DNA from: Labrenzia sp. CE80
GTDB taxonomy: Bacteria; Pseudomonadota; Alphaproteobacteria; Rhizobiales; Stappiaceae
Assembly (NCBI RefSeq): GCF_009650605.1
Contig: NZ_WAJT01000002.1
Location: forward strand, 1,116,001-1,180,000
Direction: 5' to 3'
Length of the DNA: 64,000 nt
Shown: piece after piece, positions 1 to 8,415 of the stretch
How the letters are laid out: each line of letters opens with the position of its first letter
Position numbering within the stretch: position 1 is the first letter of the stretch
The notes under the pieces: generated by a model
What the model was told of the DNA's origin: nothing
Database searches by the model: none
What the model saw: the letters and a program-made list of their open reading frames with translations, nothing else
Translations under genes and position numbers: made by a program

Positions 1-623
1 GACAAATGACCTCGACGTCGGGCGAGATCAAATACGCTGGGCAACGTCTTGATGAGTGGAGCAGGCGCGAACTGGCCCGCTCAATCGCCTATTTGCCCCA
101 GACGCCGCCAGCGACACGTGGATTGCTAGTGCGGGAACTTGTGGCCCTTGGGCGTTACCCATGGCACGGGGCTTTTGGACGTTTTAGCAAAACCGATGCG
201 GACAAGACGGCCGAAGCGATGCGGCTGACGGATATCACTCATCTTGCTGACCGCCTTGTTGATACGCTTTCGGGAGGTGAACGACAACGTGCCTGGATTG
301 CAATGATGGTTGCTCAAGACGCGAAGTGCCTTCTTCTGGATGAGCCGACGTCTGCCCTTGATGTGTCGCACCAGGTTGAGGTTTTGGATCTCATAAGAGA
401 ACTTAGCCATGCCCGTGGACTGGCCGCCATCGTCGTATTACACGACATCAACATGGCAGCCCGATACTGCGACCGTCTTATTGCTTTGAAGGACGGAAGA
501 TGCGTTGCGGACGACCGCCCTGAGGCACTTCTGAGGCCGTCCATTTTGCAGGACGTCTACGGCATCTCGATGAATGTCATGCCGCATCCAGGCGGCAACG
601 GAGTGCTTGCGTATGTCGATTGA
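1..623 (+). CDS. fhuC: Iron-siderophore ABC transporter ATP-binding protein (5' end outside window)
   Basis: The reading frame is open to the left edge, so the gene is 5'-truncated by the window. The visible part has the Q-loop (AYLPQTP), the ABC signature LSGGERQR, Walker B CLLLDEPTSALD and the H-loop histidine in VVLHD. The Walker A motif must lie upstream of base 1. This is the cytoplasmic ATPase that drives ferric-siderophore import. The order ATPase, binding protein, fused permease, and the 11-nt overlap with the next gene, support an FhuC-type assignment. The substrate (hydroxamate or other siderophore) is not determined by the sequence. Confidence 0.9.
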   Translation, partial: QMTSTSGEIKYAGQRLDEWSRRELARSIAYLPQTPPATRGLLVRELVALGRYPWHGAFGRFSKTDADKTAEAMRLTDITHLADRLVDTLSGGERQRAWIAMMVAQDAKCLLLDEPTSALDVSHQVEVLDLIRELSHARGLAAIVVLHDINMAARYCDRLIALKDGRCVADDRPEALLRPSILQDVYGISMNVMPHPGGNGVLAYVD

Positions 624-1497
624 CCGGCGGGCTCTGCTGAAAGGTCTTGCTGGATTTTCAGCCATGGCCGCGGGAGGCCCTGCGAATGCATCGGAGGCAG
701 CTCGCATTGTATCGCTAGATTATGCTGCTGCAGAAACCCTGATATCCTTGGGTCTCCCGCCGGTTGGCGTGCAATCCGCAGATCGCTGGAACAGGTGGGT
801 TGTTGAGCCGCCCTTGCCGAGTTCAGTGGTCAATATCGGACAGGACCTTGTCGTCAATCTAGAGGTCGTTGCGTCGCTTGCACCTGACTTGATTATTACA
901 ACTCCTTATACGGACACTATTCGGAATCGGCTTGAACAATTCGCGCCGGTTTACATGGTTTCGGTCTATGACGAGAGCGGAGCACCCCTCGCCAATGCCT
1001 ATCGGGAAACAAGGGCTCTTGCGCGCCTGGCTGGCATCGAAGCAGACGCAGAGACCTACCTAGAGGCCGCCGATCGAGAATTTCATGCAATGCATGACCG
1101 GCTTGCGGCGAAAGAGCCCGCGCCCGTATCGTTGGTCAACTTCATGGATCAGCGCCACGTGCGTGTTTATGGCGCCAGTAGCCTATATCAGGATGTTCTG
1201 ACCCGGATCGGCGTTGTGAATGCCTGGAACCAGCCAACCAACTACTGGGGGTTCGCAACGGTGGGGCTTGAGGAACTTGCTCGGTACGCCCCGCGTAATA
1301 TGCATTTGATCGCGTTCGAGCCGATCCTGGACGAAATCAAACCCACGCTCGCCGCCAGTCCGATTTGGCGAACCATGCCGGTGGTCGAAAACGATAACTT
1401 TGACGTGTTTCCACCCGTCCTGACCTTTGGAATGGTTCCATCAGCTCTTCGATTTGCCAGGCTGATTACGAACTATCTTGAGCGAGCGAACGCATGA
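613..1497 (+). CDS. fhuD: Periplasmic ferric-siderophore binding protein, FhuD-like
   Basis: About 294 residues. I chose the ATG at 613, because the longer frame from 574 runs 49 nt into the ATPase gene whereas 613 overlaps its stop by only 11 nt and begins directly with a twin-arginine-like leader (DRRALLKG followed by a hydrophobic stretch ending near GGPANA). No lipobox cysteine is seen, so it is probably soluble and periplasmic. The mature part (RIVSLDYAAAETLISLGLPP at the start, then VVNLEVVASLAPDLIITT) has the two-lobed TroA/FhuD fold pattern of iron-complex binding proteins. It delivers the siderophore to the permease encoded next, with which its gene overlaps by 4 nt. Confidence 0.9.
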   Translation: MSIDRRALLKGLAGFSAMAAGGPANASEAARIVSLDYAAAETLISLGLPPVGVQSADRWNRWVVEPPLPSSVVNIGQDLVVNLEVVASLAPDLIITTPYTDTIRNRLEQFAPVYMVSVYDESGAPLANAYRETRALARLAGIEADAETYLEAADREFHAMHDRLAAKEPAPVSLVNFMDQRHVRVYGASSLYQDVLTRIGVVNAWNQPTNYWGFATVGLEELARYAPRNMHLIAFEPILDEIKPTLAASPIWRTMPVVENDNFDVFPPVLTFGMVPSALRFARLITNYLERANA

Positions 1498-3473
1498 GCG
1501 TGCATACGATGTCCAACCGCGCGCCGCTCATCTCGGCGGGATTGTTTTTGGCAGCGGCATTTTTATGCTGGTTGCTTCTCTCAAGCCATCTGCCGACGTT
1601 GTTGTTGCAACCTGATGGCTACGACGTTGAGCGGATGATCACGCTTTACTCGACATTGCCGCGAATGGCGACCGCCCTGCTTTGCGGGGCGGCGCTTTCA
1701 CTGTCGGGTGTCTTACTGCAAATCGTGCTCAGAAACCCATTGGCATCGCCGACAACTCTCGGCGTCTCCGCTGGTGCGCATCTTGCGTTGGTCCTCGCGA
1801 CCTTGTTCGCGCCTGCACTAATTTCTTTCAGCAGGGACTTGGTGGCCGCGGCTGGAAGTGCGGTCGCAGCTGGTCTTGTGTTCGCTCTTGTCGCGCGCCG
1901 CAACTTTTCACCTGTTACGCTCATTCTGGGCGGTCTTGTGGTGAGCCTTTACTGCGGGGCAGCAGCGACCCTGCTCGTACTTCTCAACGATCGCTTTCTT
2001 GCCAGCCTGTTCATTTGGGGCGCAGGGTCATTGTCTCAACAGGACTGGTCCATTCCCGTCGGCCTGGCTCCGAAGTTCGCGGTATTGGCGCTTGCCACTC
2101 TATTTTTGCTAAGGCCCTTGGCGGTGCTCAATGTGGGGGACGAAGCCGCCAGGGCCCTGGGGGGCAGGCCGGAACTCCTGCGAGCGCTGACCGTGGCTAT
2201 TGCGATTGGTCTGGCGGCGCTGGTGACGAGTGCCGTCGGTGTCATCGGATTTATAGGCCTGGCTGCTCCTGCGCTTGCGCGCATTTCCGGCGCACGGACC
2301 ATTGGCAGCCAAGTCCTATGGTCGACTCTTATCGGCAGTTCCCTACTTTTTTTAACGGATAACGCGCTCCAGGTGCTTGCCGGATCTCTTTCAAATTTTG
2401 TCCCGACTGGCGCCGTGACGGCACTCTTTGGAAGTCCGCTTTTACTTTTGCTTTTGGGGCGGATCAAAACGGCTGCCGTTCCTGAGAGCCCGCCTGAGGT
2501 GGCCAAACGTTGGTCAATCTCACTACGCCCGACGCTTTTCCTTGTCGCCTTGGTACCTGCCAGCATGCTTGCGCTGGCAATTCTGGTTGGGAGAGACGCC
2601 GACGGCAGTTGGGGACTCCTAACGTCAAACCCTGCGTACGACATGTTGCTGGACCTCCGCGTGCCTAGATCTCTCAATGCAGCCGCCGCCGGTGCCATGC
2701 TGGCGGTGGCTGGAGTGATCTTGCAGAGATTGTCCGGAAATGACATGGCAAGCCCGGAGGTTCTTGGCGTGAGCTCGGGCGCAATGCTTGGCCTTGCATT
2801 TGGTGTGTTTTTCATTGCGCCGGGTCAAACTGTGTCGTTGGTGGTTGCCGGGAGTATTGGGGCACTGCTGATCATGTCGCTTGTCCTGCTCATCAACAGG
2901 AGGACAGGGTTTCAGGCCGAAGGCATGGTGTTGGCGGGCATCGCATTTACCGCTCTTTTGGACGCCTTTATCGGCGCGCTTGCTGCGACTGGAGATCTGC
3001 GGTCCCTGTTGTTGCTGCGCTGGATGAGCGGATCGACCTATGGGGCGGATTGGCAGGTCGCCGTTCTACTGATGTGCTTCGCTGTCGTCCTGATATTGGC
3101 CGCGCTTGCGCTCTTCAGGTGGATTGACTTGTTGGAACTGGGGGCAGGAGCAGCCAATGCGCTGGGAGTTCCTGTCAAACCGGCCAGAGGGCTTCTGTTC
3201 TGCCTTGCCGGTTTGCTTACGGCCGCCGCCACGTTGTCCGTCGGCCCGCTTAGTTTCATTGGCCTCATGTCCCCACACATCGCACGTCAACTTGGATTTA
3301 CGAGGGCACTTGGCCAACTGCTGGTCTCCATCTCTGCGGGGGCAAGTTTGATGTTGCTTGCAGACTGGATTGGTCGCTATGGATACTTCCCGTTTGAGAT
3401 GCCATCTGGACTGATATCTGCACTGGTTGGCACACCATTCTTGATGATTTTGCTGAGCAGACGCCAAGCATAG
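1494..3473 (+). CDS. fhuB: Ferric-siderophore ABC permease, fused double domain (FhuB-like)
   Basis: At 659 residues this is about twice the usual FecCD permease length. It contains two consecutive FecCD-type domains, each with the conserved pattern of an early SGVLLQ or AGVILQRLSGN segment followed by LASPTTLGVSAGAH (first half) and MASPEVLGVSSGAM (second half), and later GFIGLAAPALAR and SFIGLMSPHIARQ. Fused permeases of this kind are typical of FhuB. It forms the inner-membrane channel with the ATPase and binding protein encoded just upstream. Its start codon overlaps the fhuD stop (ATGA), which implies translational coupling. Confidence 0.93.
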   Translation: MSVHTMSNRAPLISAGLFLAAAFLCWLLLSSHLPTLLLQPDGYDVERMITLYSTLPRMATALLCGAALSLSGVLLQIVLRNPLASPTTLGVSAGAHLALVLATLFAPALISFSRDLVAAAGSAVAAGLVFALVARRNFSPVTLILGGLVVSLYCGAAATLLVLLNDRFLASLFIWGAGSLSQQDWSIPVGLAPKFAVLALATLFLLRPLAVLNVGDEAARALGGRPELLRALTVAIAIGLAALVTSAVGVIGFIGLAAPALARISGARTIGSQVLWSTLIGSSLLFLTDNALQVLAGSLSNFVPTGAVTALFGSPLLLLLLGRIKTAAVPESPPEVAKRWSISLRPTLFLVALVPASMLALAILVGRDADGSWGLLTSNPAYDMLLDLRVPRSLNAAAAGAMLAVAGVILQRLSGNDMASPEVLGVSSGAMLGLAFGVFFIAPGQTVSLVVAGSIGALLIMSLVLLINRRTGFQAEGMVLAGIAFTALLDAFIGALAATGDLRSLLLLRWMSGSTYGADWQVAVLLMCFAVVLILAALALFRWIDLLELGAGAANALGVPVKPARGLLFCLAGLLTAAATLSVGPLSFIGLMSPHIARQLGFTRALGQLLVSISAGASLMLLADWIGRYGYFPFEMPSGLISALVGTPFLMILLSRRQA

Positions 3474-3488
3474 AGAGGATCTTTCCCA

Positions 3489-4580
3489 ATGCTTGAGAAA
3501 ATGACTGCAGTCATGCCCTATCAATCGACTGCCAAAATCGACCTACCTGAATCCGACATCATACTCGGGCAGCTGGTTTCCCACGCGAGGGAGCATGATG
3601 CTGTCGTGCGCCAGTCTGGTCCAAATGATTTTTCCATTCTGGTGGGCGAAAGCTCAATCAATCTCGCCTCAAATGACATTGGTCTGACCATCGAAATATC
3701 TGCAGAATCCGAGAGCATTCTCTATTTTCTGAAGGAAGCGGCAGTTAGCCACCTGGCCGAGCTGAACGCAGATGCGGCAGAAGCGATCAGATGGGACTTG
3801 TCAGGTCAGGCAGATCGGTGTTCAGATCTGCCGCCAAACCTCCACGTCCTGTCAGTTTGTGGCAAGAGCGAACCAACGCCAAGTATGATCCGTTTGCGGC
3901 TGGCTGGTGCGCGTCCAGGAAGCGGACTTGAAGGTCCGGGCATACATGTAAAACTCATGCTGCCTGTTTGCGCTGACCGAGAGCCGGTCTGGCCGAAGGT
4001 CGCTCGCAACGGCGCAACAAAATGGCCAGTCGGAGAGGATGCTCTTCACGTTCGCTATTACACGATTAAGTCATATGATCCGAAGATTGGCGAGATAGAG
4101 ATCGACTTTGTTCGGCACCACGGCGGTGTCCTTTCCGAATGGGCTGATAAGGCAGAAGATGGAGAGAGGATAGGTCTCCTCGGGCCTGGAGGCGGGACAG
4201 AAGCGCCAAAGTCTGGCGCGCGCGTGGTGTTGGCAGGGGACATGACGGCTCTGCCAGCGCTCGCGCGGATGATTGAGATCCTACCTGACGGTACAACCGG
4301 CGATCTTGTCGGCGAAGCGGAGACGATTGACGTCCTGCAAGGCTATCTGCCGCCGACCACTCTCAAATTGCACGCACTGCCGCCGCGCAGCTTCCAGGGA
4401 AGTATCGTTACCTATTGTAGGGAAAATGTGGAGCAGCAACTTCAATTCGCATGGTTTGCTGGTGAGCATTCAGATGCTCAGGCCATGCGAAATTTCTTCA
4501 AGTCGGAACTTGGCCTTAAAAAAGGCGCGCAATATGCAATATCCTATTGGCGGACTGGGAAGGCTCTTGGGGCGGGTTAG
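3489..4580 (+). CDS. Siderophore-interacting FAD-dependent reductase with N-terminal DUF2218 domain
   Basis: 363 residues. The N-terminal ~100 residues match the DUF2218 pattern often found in front of siderophore reductases. The rest is a FAD_binding_9/SIP module: the flavin-binding RYYTIKSYD, a phosphate-binding GPGGGTEAP segment, the nucleotide-domain GDMTALPALARMI and a C-terminal AYWRTGK-like ending (ISYWRTGKA). Such enzymes (ViuB/YqjH/FscN type) reduce Fe(III)-siderophore in the cytoplasm to release iron. The gene follows fhuB by 15 nt with a GAGAGGATC ribosome-binding region, so it very likely acts on the imported complex. Confidence 0.88.
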   Translation: MLEKMTAVMPYQSTAKIDLPESDIILGQLVSHAREHDAVVRQSGPNDFSILVGESSINLASNDIGLTIEISAESESILYFLKEAAVSHLAELNADAAEAIRWDLSGQADRCSDLPPNLHVLSVCGKSEPTPSMIRLRLAGARPGSGLEGPGIHVKLMLPVCADREPVWPKVARNGATKWPVGEDALHVRYYTIKSYDPKIGEIEIDFVRHHGGVLSEWADKAEDGERIGLLGPGGGTEAPKSGARVVLAGDMTALPALARMIEILPDGTTGDLVGEAETIDVLQGYLPPTTLKLHALPPRSFQGSIVTYCRENVEQQLQFAWFAGEHSDAQAMRNFFKSELGLKKGAQYAISYWRTGKALGAG

Positions 4581-4646
4581 TATTGTCCTGGCGGTCCGAT
4601 TAGACGATTTATATGATTGATTTGCATAACTGCAGGGAGAGGCAGA

Positions 4647-5294
4647 TTGTCTACAGTGGAGCTGCGTACCGTCAGCAGGCGGAAGATTGCACAGCAAGAA
4701 CGGTCAAAGGCGAAGGTAGAGCTGATCTTAAAGACCACGTTGGAAATGCTGAACGAGGGGCCGGCCGACCAGATCACAACCAATGAGATTGCCAAGCGGG
4801 CCAACATTAGCATCGGTTCGCTATATCAGTTTTTTCCAAAAAAGGATTCTATCTTCTACGAGCTTTACAGCCGATGGCTCCAGGATACGCTGGATCGCTT
4901 GGATGAGGCTGGTGCCCAGTTCTCCGGCACGGAAAACCTGAATGATCTGTCCGACGCAGTGTTCGACTGCTTGTCAAAGGATGACGCGATCAATTCCAAG
5001 GGGCATTGGCAGCTCTTGCGGGCGATGGGAAGCACCGAGGAACTGGTTGAGCTGGAAGCGGAACACCAAAAGGAAGTGTTTCAACGCATTCTTTCCTTTC
5101 AGGAAAAGTTCGGGCGGAAAATACCACGCGAGCAGGCAGAAGCACTAGCGATTCTGCAGCATCATGTAACGGTCGGCTGCCTTGCCGCTGCGGCGCAGGC
5201 CGGAGCGGAACATGACCAGACCGCCATGAAAATCTGGTGCCGGAATGTGATGCGCACAATCTACGACTTTGACAGACTGAAAGACCAAGTCTGA
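4647..5294 (+). CDS. TetR-family transcriptional regulator
   Basis: About 215 residues with an N-terminal TetR helix-turn-helix (ITTNEIAKRANISIGSLYQF followed by FPKKDSIFYELY) and a helical ligand-binding domain. No ATG lies near the N-terminus. In-frame candidates are TTG 4617, TTG 4647 and GTG 4656. I prefer 4647 because GGGAGAGG lies a few bases upstream. It follows the siderophore reductase by 66 nt on the same strand and may regulate the cassette, or belong to its own unit. An iron-type repressor would usually be Fur or RirA, so its effector is unknown. Confidence 0.85.
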   Translation: MSTVELRTVSRRKIAQQERSKAKVELILKTTLEMLNEGPADQITTNEIAKRANISIGSLYQFFPKKDSIFYELYSRWLQDTLDRLDEAGAQFSGTENLNDLSDAVFDCLSKDDAINSKGHWQLLRAMGSTEELVELEAEHQKEVFQRILSFQEKFGRKIPREQAEALAILQHHVTVGCLAAAAQAGAEHDQTAMKIWCRNVMRTIYDFDRLKDQV

Positions 5295-5617
5295 AACCAA
5301 ATTGACGAATTAATCCCGAGATGACAGGACGGCTTTGCCTCCAAGTCCACGCGAACCGTGCCGCTCATCATTGTCGCGTCGTTTGTTCCCTGGAAGAAAA
5401 GGCCGCAGTGCCGCCTGTTTCTCGCGCTGCCTGTATGGCACAGTTTAGACGTAATTGGATTGGATAGGGCATGGTCCTGTCATCACGATAAACTGGGCTG
5501 TTACGTAAGATCAATTCGGTTGCTTGTGTTCTGCCTCGCAGCCTGGGCCAGAAGCATCTCTAGCTGCCCGTGGCGATCTCGCGTGCACGCAGTTGTCGTC
5601 CTCAAGCCCTTTGAGCA
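5295..5617. other. Intergenic stretch between convergent genes
   Basis: 323 bp between the TetR stop and the stop of the minus-strand double ATPase. I see no convincing gene, RNA or terminator with a T-run. A 36-codon frame overlaps the ATPase stop as ATGA on the minus strand, but its composition does not look coding. Confidence 0.5.
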
Positions 5618-7414
5618 TCATTGTGCAACCAGATGGGCATCTCCGATATCCACATAGCGAACCCGTTCGACGCTGCGCCCAAGCGGTACGACGGGTGTCG
5701 GGATTTCGCCGCTCGGGATTTCAAACACTTCACGGCGCTGCGAGGGATCGGGAATCGGTACGGCCTTCATCAGTTTGCGCGTATAAGAATGCTGCGGATT
5801 TTCAAAGATCTGCCGGCGCGTGCCCATCTCTACGATCTGGCCAAGGTACATCACGGCCACGCGGTGCGAGACCTGCTCCACAACAGCCATGTCGTGCGAG
5901 ATGAAGAGATAGGCCAGTCCCATTTCGTCTTGCAGTTCTTTCAGAAGCTCCAACACCTGCGCCTGCACCGAGACATCCAGCGCCGACACACTTTCGTCGG
6001 CAATGATCACCTTGGGCGACAGAGCAAGAGCACGAGCGATGCAAATCCTCTGGCGCTGCCCGCCGGAAAACTCATGCGGATGCCGCCGGATCTGGTCCGC
6101 TGTAAGTCCGACACGGCGGAACAGCCCAGCCACCCGGTCTTGCAGCTCCTGACCCTTTGCCAACCCATGAATGATAAGTGGCTCGCCCACCAGATCGCCG
6201 ACCGTCATGCGCGGATCAAGCGAGGCGTAGGGATCTTGAAACACCATCTGCAAATTACGTCGATAGGCGCGATCTGCGGCGGCAGTTCGCGTTTTGATTG
6301 CATGCTCGCCAGAAACCCGGATGGAACCCTCCCAGGGAACCAGGTTCATCAAAGCCTTGCCGATGGTCGACTTGCCGCAACCGCTCTCACCAACCAGCCC
6401 CAATGTTTCACCACGGGCCAGCTCAAAGCCGACGCCTTCGACGGCATGAACCCGTGAGACGACCCGGTTGAGGACACCGCCCTTGAGATCGAAACGCACC
6501 GTTAGGTCGTCAACTTCGAGAACCTTCGCTGAAAGCGTGTCACCGGCGTGCGGGTTGGCCGGGTCCTGCCCAGTCATCGCACCGAGTTTCGGTACTGCTG
6601 CAAGAAGCTCTGCCGTGTAGGGGGCTTGTGGATTTTTAAACAACGGCCGTACATCATTGTCTTCGACGATCTTGCCGTGCTGCATGACAATCACCCGGTC
6701 AGCCATTTCGGCGACAACACCCATGTCGTGGGTGATCAGAATGATCGCGGTGCCTGTTTCTTTTTGTAGGTCCCGCATCAGCTGCAAGATCTGCGCCTGA
6801 ATGGTTACATCGAGTGCAGTCGTCGGCTCATCGGCAATCAGTACTTTGGGGTGGCAGGCAAGAGCCATCGCAATCATCACCCGCTGACGCATGCCGCCGG
6901 ACAACTCATGCGGATGCTGGGTCATGCGACGCTCCGGTTCAGATAAGCGCACGGCTCTCATGGCATCCAAGGCCCGTCGATCCGCTTCCCGGCGTGAAAC
7001 ACTTTCGTGCGCTAGCACGGCTTCGCGCAGCTGCCGTCCGATGGTCAGAACCGGATTGAGCGACGTCATCGGTTCTTGAAAGATCATGGCAATATCATCG
7101 CCACGCACAGCGCGCATTTCACTCTCTCTTAGTCCGGTCAGCACACGGCTACCGAGACTGATCGCGCCACCGGCCACCCGTGCCATCGGCTCCGGCAAAA
7201 GCCCCATGATCGACAGGGCCGTCATCGACTTGCCGGACCCCGACTCGCCAGCAATGCAGATGGTTTCGCCCTCATGCAGATCAAAGCTCAAGCCGTCGAC
7301 GACGATCCTTTGACCGTTCGGAGTCGCTACTGCGGTTTTGAGATCGCGAACGCTTAGGACGGTTTTGGCGGATGTGCTTGTAGCAGACATGGATTGGCTC
7401 ATGCGTGAGAACAT
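5618..7414 (-). CDS. Peptide/amide-type ABC transporter, fused double ATP-binding protein (DppD-DppF)
   Basis: 598 residues with two complete ABC domains. The first has Walker A GESGSGKS near residue 56, signature LSGGMRQR and Walker B VLIADEPTTALD. The second has Walker A GESGCGKS, signature FSGGQRQR and VIIADESVSALD. Both carry the oligopeptide-type C-terminal extension (PYTAELLAAVP, HSYTRKLMKAVP). Fused DppDF/GsiA-like ATPases power peptide-family importers. This is the last gene of the amide operon and must serve the permeases at 10112-11935. The start is uncertain between 7414 and the ATG at 7402. It follows the amidase gene after a 47-nt gap containing a hairpin. Confidence 0.93.
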   Translation of the reverse strand: MFSRMSQSMSATSTSAKTVLSVRDLKTAVATPNGQRIVVDGLSFDLHEGETICIAGESGSGKSMTALSIMGLLPEPMARVAGGAISLGSRVLTGLRESEMRAVRGDDIAMIFQEPMTSLNPVLTIGRQLREAVLAHESVSRREADRRALDAMRAVRLSEPERRMTQHPHELSGGMRQRVMIAMALACHPKVLIADEPTTALDVTIQAQILQLMRDLQKETGTAIILITHDMGVVAEMADRVIVMQHGKIVEDNDVRPLFKNPQAPYTAELLAAVPKLGAMTGQDPANPHAGDTLSAKVLEVDDLTVRFDLKGGVLNRVVSRVHAVEGVGFELARGETLGLVGESGCGKSTIGKALMNLVPWEGSIRVSGEHAIKTRTAAADRAYRRNLQMVFQDPYASLDPRMTVGDLVGEPLIIHGLAKGQELQDRVAGLFRRVGLTADQIRRHPHEFSGGQRQRICIARALALSPKVIIADESVSALDVSVQAQVLELLKELQDEMGLAYLFISHDMAVVEQVSHRVAVMYLGQIVEMGTRRQIFENPQHSYTRKLMKAVPIPDPSQRREVFEIPSGEIPTPVVPLGRSVERVRYVDIGDAHLVAQ

Positions 7415-7428
7415 CTCTGAATTTCAGA

Positions 7429-7454
7429 TAAAAGGCCGGACCGAGGCCCGGCCT
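7429..7454 (-). terminator. Intercistronic hairpin with short T-run
   Basis: On the minus strand AGGCCGG and CCGGCCT form a 7-bp stem with an 8-nt loop, followed by TTTTA. It lies between the amidase and the double-ATPase genes, and could reduce ATPase expression relative to the upstream genes or stabilise the upstream mRNA. Confidence 0.5.
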
Positions 7455-7461
7455 GTTGAGC

Positions 7462-8415
7462 TTAGGTGAGAACCACCTTGGGGAAATAGAACGACACAAC
7501 CCAATTGGGAGCATCGACGATTTCCGTGATGCGCAGGTCACCACAGACCGAGCAGAGCATGTAGGCTTCCACAGCAGAGTAATTGTAACGCGCGCATAGC
7601 AGGTCGATCATGTTGGAGAGGGCCGCCTGGGCCCCCTCATACAAATTGGATCCGATACCTGTTGTGACTTCGTAGCCCATCTCGTCGAGGTGACGCGTGA
7701 CGGGACCTGGGGTCTCGAAACGTGGCATCTGGAGATTGGCACCCTTGATCAGGTCCAACTCGACAACCGTGTTCATCGGGCTTTCAATGGCCGTTCCGCA
7801 GACTTCACCATCACCCTGCGCAGCGTGGGTATCGCCGATGGAGAACAGTGCCCCTGCAACTTCCACCGGAAGATAAAGGGTTGTGCCTGCAGCCAGATCA
7901 CGGATGTCGAGGTTTCCTCCAACGCGCCGGGGCGGCACAATGGAGTGCAGACCCGCCTCTGCGGGAGCGACACCGATGGTTCCGGCGAAGGGCTTCAACG
8001 GCACTTTGCCGAAGGGAGCAAAGGCTGACGTGCCCAGCTTGTCCTTGTCGTAGGACCAGATATGGAGGGCAGGGTCCTTGAACTGATCCGCCAGCAGTCC
8101 GAAGCCTGGAATATTCGCCGTCCAGCCAAAGCCGGAGGGTTTGAACTCGTGGATTTTGACTACGAGCGCATCCCCTGGCTCGGCCCCATCTACATAGATG
8201 GGGCCGTTGACCGGATTGATCTTGCCGAAGTCCAAATCGGCAACGTCCTGAACGGTGCTTTCCGGGGTCAATTGACCGGCGGAGCTATCCAGGCATTCAA
8301 ATTCCATAACAGTTCCCGGTGCTACCTTCTCGGTTGGGACAAACGAATTGTCCCAACCGAAATGATGCTGAGCCGCATGGATCGTATATGCGGGGGCCTT
8401 ACAGTTACTGCACAT
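7462..8415 (-). CDS. Acetamidase/formamidase family protein
   Basis: 317 residues from the ATG at 8415, which overlaps the stop of the upstream binding-protein gene by 11 nt. The longer frame to 8475 would run 70 nt into that gene. Family features are an early HFGWDNSFVP motif, GPIYVDGAEPGDALVVKI, a central HSIVPPRRVGGNLDIRDL and GDTHAAQGDGEVCGTAIE. Members hydrolyse small aliphatic amides (formamide, acetamide) to ammonia and the acid in the cytoplasm. The gene is embedded between the binding protein and the ATPases of an ABC importer and lies downstream of an AmiC/AmiR-like pair. This strongly suggests that the importer brings in an amide or amide-containing compound that this enzyme hydrolyses. 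The exact substrate is unknown. Confidence 0.92.
   Translation of the reverse strand: MCSNCKAPAYTIHAAQHHFGWDNSFVPTEKVAPGTVMEFECLDSSAGQLTPESTVQDVADLDFGKINPVNGPIYVDGAEPGDALVVKIHEFKPSGFGWTANIPGFGLLADQFKDPALHIWSYDKDKLGTSAFAPFGKVPLKPFAGTIGVAPAEAGLHSIVPPRRVGGNLDIRDLAAGTTLYLPVEVAGALFSIGDTHAAQGDGEVCGTAIESPMNTVVELDLIKGANLQMPRFETPGPVTRHLDEMGYEVTTGIGSNLYEGAQAALSNMIDLLCARYNYSAVEAYMLCSVCGDLRITEIVDAPNWVVSFYFPKVVLT

Noticed and set aside
574..612. Upstream extension of fhuD to 574.
   Set aside because: It would overlap fhuC by 49 nt and place 13 residues in front of a normal twin-arginine-like leader.
1682..2362. Long alternative-frame ORF inside fhuB.
   Set aside because: It is a frame shadow of the permease gene, rich in Cys and Arg with no domain pattern.
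5500..5618. A 36-codon minus-strand frame beginning ATGATG at the stop of the double ATPase (ATGA overlap).
   Set aside because: The ATGA overlap is suggestive, but the product is short, polar and without family pattern, and the region looks non-coding.
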